Below are positions 55,491-64,000 of a DNA stretch of 64,000 bases, one piece after another. A program made the translations under genes and the position numbers. Under the pieces are notes generated by a model. The model ran no database searches. It saw only the letters and a list, made by a program, of their open reading frames with translations, and had not been told where the DNA came from. Each line of letters opens with the position of its first letter. Positions within the stretch are counted from its first letter, which is position 1. Source of the stretch: Dipteris shenzhenensis (lineage: Eukaryota; Polypodiophyta; Polypodiopsida; Gleicheniales); NCBI GenBank assembly GCA_047967505.1, contig CM106541.1, one strand, 5' to 3'.

Positions 55491-58372
55491 TCAATAAATA
55501 CTAGTGAAAATATCTTGTGGGCATCCATTTGCATCCTCTATAGGGTTCTTGAATGTAACAAGAGAAATGGGATATGAATTTCCACATCTTGTTTCAGTGA
55601 TTTGTGTATCAATGAGCTCTAATAGTTGGGTCTCTCCTTGAAGCAAAGGTGCCTCCTCGATAATAGGGCGAATCGGTTGGCTTCCATGAAAAGGTTTTGA
55701 GAGATGCACATGAAAAGAATTAAGAATTTTTCAATGCGGCGGTAATCCTAAGCGATAGGCATTGCCATTGATACACTCTAAAATTTTAAAGGGACCATAG
55801 GATTTAGGGGCCAACTTTACAATAGGATGTGTCTCGATACTCTTAAGTCGGCACTTTCCAATTCGTAACATTACTAGATCGAAACCTGAGCTAGTTGTAG
55901 GAAATCCAATAATAAAATCCATAGAGATTTGTTCCCATGGACAAGTAGGAATCGGTAAAGGCATAAGCAAACCTTGATATTTGCCCTTGTAGCTCTTGAC
56001 TTTATGGCCTCTTTATGGCAAATAAGCATTGTGCAACAAACGATGCAACGTCGACTTTAAGCTTGGGCCAAAAAAAATCTTGAACTATAGTTTGATACGT
56101 TGTAGCGATACCTGGTTGATGCACCTCTTCTAGTACCAAATGATAAAATGATGTAGTGACATGCACAAGCACTTTTTGTAGAAAAGGTAGTCATCATGGG
56201 GGGTTTCCATTTTTCGAGCAAAAAGCTTCGAGCGACGAGCGGACAAAAGGTGGGAGGGGTCAAAATATATAGGCTCAAGTCATTTTTGGAAAGCACAAAA
56301 TTCCAAATTATTTCAAGGAATATGCTAGTAAATCTGAAATATTGATGAATAGAGATAGATATAAATATACTTTATATAATATTCATATATAATGTCCAAA
56401 TGGTGACTTATTTTATGACTTTCAAATATCCTTTCTTTTCCTTTCAGCATTGGTTGGATCATAAAATTTTGAGCAAATATCCTCTTTACAGCTCCTCAGG
56501 ATGAGCTAAGAACAACATATAACATCTTTTTAATAGACCCTCTAAGTGTATTTTGCTAGAGGAATATGGTTTGAAGAGCTTGCCCCAACACTATCCCGCC
56601 AGTAGAATACCCTTGGACAGCCTACAAAGAATGGGTCATAACTTCTGCTCCTTAGCTCAGATTGAGGAGCCATAAAAAGGAAAAATATTCAAAATTTCGT
56701 GATCTATGCAATGGCAGGCTTAAAATTATAATTTTTACAGGTATAGAAGAGATAAATTTGAAATTTCAAGATGTATATGAGAGTTACAACTTTTTCCTAA
56801 TTCATATTATGGTACGAAGGAGTTCGATAGGGATCACATTTCCTTAAAAGTACTTAGGTTTGGAGAATTGGGAATATTTTTAAAATACCTCCCTTGCCTT
56901 CCCATATTTGATAATGTATTAGAGATTAATTTATGATCGATAGTAATGGATTCAATTATGAGATTTTTAATATCTTTTTCCTACTCATCCAAGGAATATG
57001 GTATACATTGTTACTTAGAGCTTCTCAATACTTCAAATATAGGATTGCTAAAGCTAAGGGAAACCCTTTTAAATCAATTGAATTACCATAATCCTCAAAA
57101 GAGAGTATGGTAGTGAGGGATTTATAGGAGTTTCTAAAGTGTTCACTATTTGTTCATATATAGTTGATGTTCTCTAAACTGATGGTTATAATGATAAATA
57201 AGTAAGTATATGGTTCCATAAATGAGAAATTAAGAAAGAATTGTATATTCCTTTGAGAAATATAGTAGCATGGTTGGTGTCAAACATTATCGCTCGGACT
57301 TTTATGCTCGTAGGTTTTTGCTCAAAAAATGTGCACATCCGTCATCGTGAATGGAATATGAGGCCATAAGGGCACCATTGGCTTGCTTAATTTTATGCCA
57401 AATTTTTGAAAAGTCTCGATCATTGGCATAGGCATCCTTCATAGGCTCAAAAGGATCTCCCTTGATGACTGAGATATTATATAATCCGGGTCGTTGGCTT
57501 AGTGCATCGGCAACTACTTTGTCTTTGCCTAGTTGGTATTGGATCATCGGTTTAAAACGGTCAATAAAGGTAGCACATTTTATGTGTCTATCAGAGATCA
57601 CCAACTGAGTAAGGACATGTCTAAGGCTTTGGTGATTAGTCTTAATAATGCGGCTAGCAAGGAAGGCAAATGGGCTATCTACTGAGATGGCAAGGCATTG
57701 ATCAAAGACTTCAAAGCAAAACCAGTAGACCCTCATTCTATAACTGATGTATGATCTTTGTTTGCTCCCCCTTTTTCTATTTTCATTTCTTAGATGTACT
57801 GGTTGGAACTTGATGTGATTATCAGTCTCTTGAGACATTATATAAAAAACAACTACTTTTTTTTGCCCAAAAAAAAAGAAAAAAAACTGGTGTTCGGGAC
57901 ATTGCCTCTTTAAGTCATTGGAAGGCTATAGTGTGTTTTTCTTCCTAAGAGAAAGCATGAGTCTTGTGTAGAAGTTCAGTCAATGGATGTGCCTTGTGCA
58001 TAAAAGATCGTAACTCATGAGTATCTTTAGGCCGTGGCAAGCTCACTATTGTCTCTACTTTCTTGGGATCTACTCGAATACCTCCAACTGAAACGATGTG
58101 ACCAAGATATTCAATTTCAGATTGGAAAAATGAACTTTTCTCTGGGTTGGCATAGAGTTGGTTCTCACATAAGTGGGAGAAAACAAGATCTAGGTGCTTC
58201 TCATGTTCCTCTCAACTCTTGCTATATAAACCATGATATCATCGAAGAAAACTACCACAATGTCCTGATAGGGTAGGAAAATATGGTTCATCATCCAATT
58301 AAATGTGGTAGGTGCATTAGTCAGGCCAAAAGGCATAACAAGGAGTTCGTAGTGACTTGGGTTGTATTCCAC
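55491..58372 (-). mobile_element. Degraded Ty3/gypsy element carrying MULE-like copy B
   Basis: Minus strand, right to left. RT (58372-57880): [27 protein letters not shown] (FFDD box), ENQLYANPEKSSFF and LPRPKDTHELRSF. RNase H end (about 57660-57440): TNHQSLRHVL, QYQLGKDKVVADALSQRP. Integrase start: YSIHDDG (57350) | copy B | DDYLFYKK (56190). Integrase core start EQISMDFIIGFP (about 55930), joined after a deletion of the core to the C-terminus LVMLRIGKCRLKS, PKSYGPFKILE, and NSFHVHLSKPFHG (55709). The RT N-terminus and everything upstream are lost at 58372, and the D and E of the integrase core are deleted. Confidence 0.82.
56199..57340. mobile_element. MULE-like non-autonomous element, copy B, complete (1142 bp)
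   Basis: Flanked by gtcatcatg (56190-56198) and gtcatcgtg (57341-57349), a 9-bp duplication with one mismatch that lies in the host integrase codons IHDD/HDDY. The ends are inverted repeats: GGGGGTTTCCATTTTTCGAG on the left and GGATGTGCACATTTTTTGAG on the right (read inward), followed on both sides by CAAAAASCTWCGAGC-like sequence. A G-start and 9-bp duplication are the hallmark of Mutator-like elements. The AT-rich interior has no transposase. Confidence 0.85.
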
Positions 58373-58379
58373 TGAGAGG

Positions 58380-59660
58380 AGTTACCTAAAGCATAGAATA
58401 TAGCTCTCATCCACACTTAGATGAGAAAGAGGGCTTGATCACAATGGTGGATGGAGATTCTCACCTCCATAGGAGTTCAAGGGTTTAGATGGGGCTTTCA
58501 GGGTTTAGAATGGAGATAGGGTCAAGAAAAATATCTAGGAATTCCAGGGTTCAGAGAGGGTTGAAAGGTTGTTGACAAGTGGAGAGCTAGTTTCCTTCCC
58601 AATTTCAAAGGGGTAAAGGGTTGAGGAGGGCCAAGAGAGGAAGGAGGAAGTGTAGGGAGGAGGAGGAGGAGAAGGAGAAGGGAGGAGGAAGAGGGAGGAG
58701 AAGGAGATGGGAGGAGGAGATAGGAGGAAGGAGTGCAAGGGTAATGGCATGCTAGTACATAGTGGGGTATAACATGAACGCCGAAGTGAAGTTCAACACT
58801 TGAACCCCCAAAGAGTAGGAGCTTCTTTCCATTGAGAGAGATTTATACATGTTGGTCTCCTAGTATCAACCATTTCTCAAGTAGGCACACATACCACCCT
58901 TCAAGCGATATGGATGATAGCACCTAGCAATAAAGTCTCCTTACTAGATGAAGAACTTTTTGGGATCGACAAGATCCTAAACTAAAATGCAATTCTGAGC
59001 ACCCACCTCCCGAATTCTTACCATTTCTTGAGAATTCAAATAAAGTAGTAGTCTATAGACTAGAATATATCCAATTATACAAATTTAGATTTTGTTATTC
59101 TAAAGTCCAAATTTCTACAAAGAAAATAAAAGAGAAAATGAAAGAGAAGAAAAATGAGGTAACAATTTTTTTGAAAAACAAAAGGGAGACCTACTTAGCA
59201 AGCAAAGCAACACTTATCATCAGTGCTTCCTAAGAAAAGGCAGCTAAAGTTAGAAGTCTAAGCTAGTCTTGCAATCACAAAACCAAGTGTCTAGGGACAT
59301 CTAGGCCCATAATGCTAAGGCCAAGCTCGATTTCCTTAGCAATTTGATTGTGGAGAAGCTTGATTTCCTCCTTAAAGAAAGTCTCCATAGCATCCGTGGC
59401 TTCTGCGATTTTTGCATTTTTTTCAGAGATAATCTAATTGAGAATCAAGCGGCTCTTTGTCCCTAATCTCCTACATTAACTTCTCTCTCTAGCTCTCCTT
59501 TTCCTGTAATGCAACTACAAACTAGCCCATAGGGACTTCACTAGTAAATCCCTTGAGGCTAACGATTGTGTGCAAACATCCACCCAGTGATCAAGGCAAT
59601 TGGGTTCGAAGCCTGTTCAACCAAGCGATGCCAAGTGATTGCTCAAAAAGTTGATATCAG
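58380..59660. other. No gene; short polypurine tract at 58600-58740
   Basis: ggagga/gaagga-rich plus strand at 58600-58740; the rest is AT-rich without frames. Confidence 0.5.
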
Positions 59661-59664
59661 TATG

Positions 59665-59957
59665 CCATACAATATAATTATTGTGCAAGACTTCCTTGAC
59701 ACTGTGCACGTAAGAGTGACAATTTAAAAGGTGTCCATATTTGGATGAACTCTTTGAAGGATGTATCAATATTATGAATAGCTATATCAAGGGAAATTTG
59801 CCTAATTACTGTCCATACAATATAATTACTATGCAGGACTTCCGTGATACTGTGCATGTAAGAGTGGCAATCCAAAAGATGTCCATATTTGGATGAACTC
59901 TTTAAAGGATGTATCAATATTATGAATAGATATATCAAGGGAAATTTGCCTAATCAA
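59665..59957 (+). repeat. Tandem duplication, period 148 bp
   Basis: ccatacaatataatta starts at 59665 and 59813. Both copies run through gtgtccatatttggatgaac to aagggaaatttgcctaat with about 15 differences. The similar frames on the minus strand are duplicates of each other, not genes. Confidence 0.9.
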
Positions 59958-60644
59958 AAGGGTGAGGCTTCGATCTATGAGATGAGCACAACATAGTTTG
60001 CCATCTATAGCAAGGTGAGAGAGATTACTCAATTAAAAAGCACTAAAAGATTGGGGCCAAGGACATTTTGGTCTCTATTGGACATGGAGGACTCTATGAT
60101 CTTCAAATTGTAGGGTGAGATCAAAGTCAACTAACATGAAAACAATGGTATTTATGTGTAAGGAAATAAAATGTGATAAAGTTCTTTAACCAAACATTGT
60201 TGCATTTCTTAGGGCAAAGTCATGGGTCAATACGGATAAGAGTTAGCAAGAACTAAAAGAGTGTACAGAATCACAGAGAGACGTATCAAAATTTATATCG
60301 GTATTTCAATGAGTGGTTAAAAGACCTCTTGAATTCGAGCAAGCTAGAATTTGTAATTTATCTATACTGCATTGGCTTACATATCTTGGATATATGACTT
60401 GAAGTTGGGAGCCTCCATTCAAGACAGTAGAAGACAATAATGTTGGACCCAACTTGGAGGGGCTTCAAAGTGTGAACATGCATATAGAATAATGAAGGGA
60501 TTTGTGAGTGCATATAGTAGAAGCAATGATCATTCACGGTCGATGAGATTAAAGTTGTGGGTAGCCAACCTTCTTCATTGTCTTGCTTTGCTTAGTCACA
60601 CTCTTCTCTAGTCACATACATTTCAGCATACAACCAATACCTTC

Positions 60645-60870
60645 TCAATTCTCCCCCTCAGACTCAGCATGAGGTTGGACATGTAAGACTCCAGGGTCAT
60701 ATATGAATTTCTAAAAATTTTCGTAGGTAATTCCTTTGTAAAGATGTCAGTTACTTGGTCAGTGGTTTTGAAATAAACCATATTAATCTCTCCACATATG
60801 ACTTTCTCTTTGATTTAGTGGTTATGAAACTCAATATGTTTTGTCATGGCATCACATTTAGTGGTAATGA
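60645..60870 (-). pseudogene. Ty1/copia RNase H C-terminus with polypurine tract
   Basis: The minus strand reads KCDAMTKHIEFHNH (one stop), IKEKVICGEINMVYF, KTTDQVTDIFTKELP and KIFRNSYMTLESYMSN. The HIE..H and DIFTK-LP words are diagnostic of the end of copia pol. GAGGGGGAGA (about 60652-60661) is the polypurine tract, and an LTR would begin at about 60645 (TGAGAAGG) running leftwards; its far end was not found. The upstream side is cut at about 60870. Confidence 0.8.
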
Positions 60871-61273
60871 AACTCATCCAACTTCAAGATAGCTCCAGCA
60901 AATCCAACTAGGGTAGAAAATTTGGGACTTGTCACTTTTGCTAAAGTGAGGCATGGTGATAGCTCTTTGGCTTCTCCATCATGTACCAAGCATGATCAAT
61001 GAATTTCTCATGAACAGGCATAACCATTGCAAATATTAAAATTATAAAACATACTACATAAGAGACCTTAAGCTTGGTAGACTCCCCTCCTTAACCAAAG
61101 AAAGTAATTAATAAAAGGCCATTAATGAAAACTCAAATTTCAATTTATAAATTAAGATAAAAACTACTAAGACATTGCATAGTATAATCACTTTGACTCC
61201 TATAGGGGTTTCTCTAAAATATTTGTAACACCAATTGTGTTGCATGGTGCAACAATGTTAAGAATTGGGATGA

Positions 61274-61796
61274 GTTTCTTTGATGGATGTTGTCCATCAA
61301 GAAGGCAACAAGGTTGGATTGTAGTTTGTCTAAAACATTTGAATCACCACGGGCATTGCCTAGTGCAATGACCACTAACCGGCGGTGGTGGGAACCCTGA
61401 AGTATGGGAAAAGTCTTTGTTCCCAAGGGTTGTGACAGGTTTCCTTGATGATGGTGCCCATCAACAAGTAACAAGTAGGATTGTAGTTTGTCTAAAACAT
61501 TTGAACCACCATGGGCATCGCCCAATACAATGACCCCTACATCATGGTGGTGGGAACCTGAAAGTACCAAGAAAGTTTTTGTTTCCAAGGGTTGGGACAT
61601 GTTTCTTTGATGATGGTGTCCAACAACAAGTAAGAAGGAATGATTGTAGTTTCTCTAATGTGAACCAGCATGGGCATTGCCTAGTGCAACGACCCCTACC
61701 TCGTGGTGGTGGAAACCCAGAAGTACCGAGGAAGTCTTTGTTCCCAAGAATTGGGACATGTTTCTTTGATGGATGTCCATCAAAAGGTTTATGGCC
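61274..61796 (+). repeat. Tandem array, just over three units of about 160 bp
   Basis: Units start with gtttctttgatg at 61274, 61439, 61601 and (partial) 61760; periods 165, 162, 159. Each contains a gatg...catc palindrome, ggattgtagtttgtctaa, a catgggcattgcc box, ggtggtgggaac and gttcccaagg. A partial unit precedes at about 61230. Open frames on both strands reflect the repeat. Confidence 0.88.
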
Positions 61797-62149
61797 TAAT
61801 GTCTATAGTTTAAAGAAACATGCTTAAGGTTGGTGACCTAAGTTCTAGCCTAAGATTTAGCTTAACGGTCGAGACAATTGAGTGTGTAAGAGTGGGGTGT
61901 AATATACTAATTCTAAATACTTATGTTCGAATCATAATATAATGTAATTTAAATATACTTTAGTTCCAATTGTAACTAATATATATGCTAGACCTAATCT
62001 AATACTAAATAGATGTACTTTAACTAGATATATTTTAATCCTAATGTAGATACCAATCCTAACCTAATGCTACCTAATCCTAATTCTAAAATTTAAATTA
62101 AAGATACTTATAATTTAATTTATGATGATTAGAATGGAGCAGTTGACCA

Positions 62150-63065
62150 TGGGAGCTCAGCAAATGCCTAGGAGTGAGGAACATCCTTCTACGAGCACTT
62201 TGGTTGCATAGGCAGAAACAAAGAATAGCGAGAATGATAGTTTGCGTAAAGGAATGCATGAGGTGGTTGACATGTTCAAAAACCTCTAAATCTTTTGGGT
62301 GGAGCAGGAAGAGGACAACCAAGGCCACCATATCAAAATCTAGTGAATAGATAGGATCCAGGAGCAGGTAGAGGAGCCACACACAGGAGGGTTGACCCTA
62401 TCATTGTTATAACTATGGGGATTGGGGCCATATTAGTCCAAATTGTGATAAGCCTCCACGTAGAGGAGGAGATATGTTCCCTTTGCTGAGCAATTTAAAT
62501 AATGGCTCAAATGATTTTTGAATAGAGATAAAGGGAATGCTTGGAACAAGTGGTTTGGCACTTGAGGAAAAAGGGAAGGGGAAATAGATGAAAACCAAGC
62601 TGATGAAAACAAGATGTGTCTCCTGAAGTGATGCCAGTTAAAAGGGCAAGATAAAAAGAACGAGGAAATGGACATGGTGATGCAACGAGGGGAAAATAGA
62701 AGGAAGGAGATTTGCTTCAAGCAAAAAAGCAAGACCATGACAGCATTTCCAAACAGGGGATTTACTACTTGGGGGAACTCATTAAAATTACTCTTTCTAG
62801 AAAGATTTGATAAATAAGAAAATGGACATTTCGTATGGTGAGTTAATGGAGCTTTGCCCTTGACTAAGGAGAGAATGGAAGAGACTAGTCAACCCACTTA
62901 AGCAGGAGAAGAAAAATACGATAAGGGTTCAATATTTGGAAGAACCACCTGACATATGCCTGGTAATTGATGATTGGCATAAAGGGAAATCCATAGGAGA
63001 AGCTTATGTTGATGGCAGAGCCCAGGTGTGCATAATTGTCCAATCATGTGTTGAAAGGCTAGGCT
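62150..63065 (+). pseudogene. Ty3/gypsy gag zinc knuckle and protease remnant (Tat-like)
   Basis: At about 62300-62390 an RG-rich stretch (GAGRGQPRPPYQN, GAGRGATHRR) leads into CYNYGDWGHISPNC (62405-62446), a CCHC knuckle whose second Cys is Tyr. Broken gag frames follow. At about 62925-63060 comes YLEEPPDICLVIDDW, then GEAYVDGRAQVCII and QSCVERLGFEL, the protease active-site region of Tat-type elements (usually VDGGAQVC, with Gly changed to Arg). After 63065 the similarity is broken by unrelated sequence. Confidence 0.65.
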
Positions 63066-64000
63066 TCGAATTAAGGTGGTAGTAGCATGGAAAAGGCACG
63101 TTAACTACTCATGTGTCTTGATCCGGAGGATAGAAACCGAATCCTTCGAGAGTTCAAAGAGGAGATGCAGGGAGTGTTGCGTCCACCAAATTCTATTGAG
63201 ATCTCCCACGGCACCAATCAGGGAGGTACTCGGGAGAGAGAGAGCGAGTGAGCGAATGAGAGGCATTGACATGGATGCTCAGGCTCGGGTATAGCGAGTG
63301 CCATTGAGGGTTCTCAAGCAAACTCCCAATTATCCACCATTCAATTAATGGGGAGTATGAAATAGTTATGGATGAGAGAGGGAAGCATGTAATTAACTAA
63401 ATGCATGGCCTCTGCTCAAGTGAATTCAAGAAGGTGGTCATGGATTTTCGACACCAACCCCCCCAAAAAAAAGATTATATTTTGAAGACACTGAGGAAGG
63501 AGTTTCCAGTGCTGAGTGAGAACCTAGAGTTTGTGACTCCAGGTGGATGTTGAACAAGATGGCTATTGTTTTGAAATCACGAAAAGACCAAATCTGTAGA
63601 AAAGCAAAGGCAAAGGAGTCAAAGCCTACTTGGGTCCATGATGACAATTGGAAGATTATAAAGAAAGAACTCAATACTCCAAAGAAGTACGACCAGCAGA
63701 GGTAGGTGGTTGCTACAATAAGGAAGAGTAAAGTGGACCAATCGGGTGGGAAGATTTTTTTGTAAGTACCTATTCTTTCACTTCTTTCTGCATGTAGTTT
63801 GGGAATGTTTGGGGTAAATCATGAAATTAACATAAATGCTTGTAATGTTAGGAAATGAAAATGGGCAAGCAGTGCATGGATAAGGAGTACTTGTATGCAT
63901 ATGACTACGATATGAAAGCCTTGTTCGACTATCTTGAAGCAAGTGGGATTTTTCCCCTTTTTGAATGTAAGAAGTTACTACACCATTTTCTCTTCAAATG
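63066..64000 (+). other. Retrotransposon-derived debris, open frame at window end
   Basis: 63066-63270 looks foreign to the flanking gag-pol remnant (a Met/Arg/Glu-rich frame 63076-63294 without motifs). 63850-64000 is open from ATG (about 63853) to the window edge with FDYLEASGIFPLFECKKLL; not recognised. Confidence 0.3.

Noticed and set aside
61274-61796. CRISPR-like array
   Set aside because: Units are continuous diverged tandems without unique spacers, and the DNA is clearly eukaryotic.
61214-61827. Frames of 128 and 82 codons on opposite strands
   Set aside because: Both simply read the 160-bp tandem units, with no conserved codon bias between units.
61900-62100. Telomere-like cctaa runs
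   Set aside because: Irregular cctaatc/ctaatc words without the TTTAGGG register; ordinary AT-rich low complexity.

Overview
The window looks like nuclear DNA of a land plant with a large, repeat-dominated genome. The evidence is an abundance of Ty3/gypsy LTR retrotransposons, plant-type LINEs, a copia remnant, a MULE-like non-autonomous DNA transposon, microsatellites and long gene-free stretches. No operon, ribosomal RNA or tRNA was seen. The species cannot be fixed from the sequence; a seedless plant or another large-genome plant is my guess, nothing firmer.

Only one gene looks intact: an intronless aldo/keto reductase on the minus strand (47071-48306, 411 codons) with the full D-Y-K-H catalytic tetrad and a transit-peptide-like N terminus. 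Host-gene debris includes an ER-type Ca2+-ATPase fragment (49683-50030) and a possible first exon with a GT donor (9747-9868).

Layout. 1-633: end of a MULE-like element. 634-5223: 3' half of a Ty3/gypsy element (integrase, an extra coiled-coil ORF, an LTR), with a primer-binding site directly after the LTR. 5.6-13.1 kb: AT-rich palindromes, two long inverted repeats, a near-perfect 288-bp direct repeat and a 520-bp tandem array. 13.1-17 kb: gypsy RNase H/integrase remnant and a broken ORF with a methyltransferase-like motif. 17-24 kb: gene-free, with satellite-like arrays. 24.4-26.4 kb: a broken unknown minus-strand ORF and a retropepsin fragment. 26.3-29.5 kb: duplicated non-coding blocks. 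29.5-46.3 kb: a three-level nest, in which LINE-1 (about 3.1 kb) is split by a minus-strand chromovirus (31672-45377) whose gag is split by a GC-rich 7.3-kb LINE-2 (35983-43256). 47-48.3 kb: the reductase. 51.6-52.5 kb: broken unknown ORF. 53-55.4 kb: polypurine tract, (GA)n and a tandem repeat. 55.5-58.4 kb: degraded gypsy carrying a complete 1142-bp MULE-like element. 59.6-61.8 kb: tandem duplications and a copia 3' end. 62.1-64 kb: gypsy gag/protease remnant.

The elements do not form a pathway. They form a stratigraphy in which insertion order, target-site duplications and premature TAG/TGA stops (explainable as C-to-T changes at CAG and CGA codons) record successive insertion and silencing.
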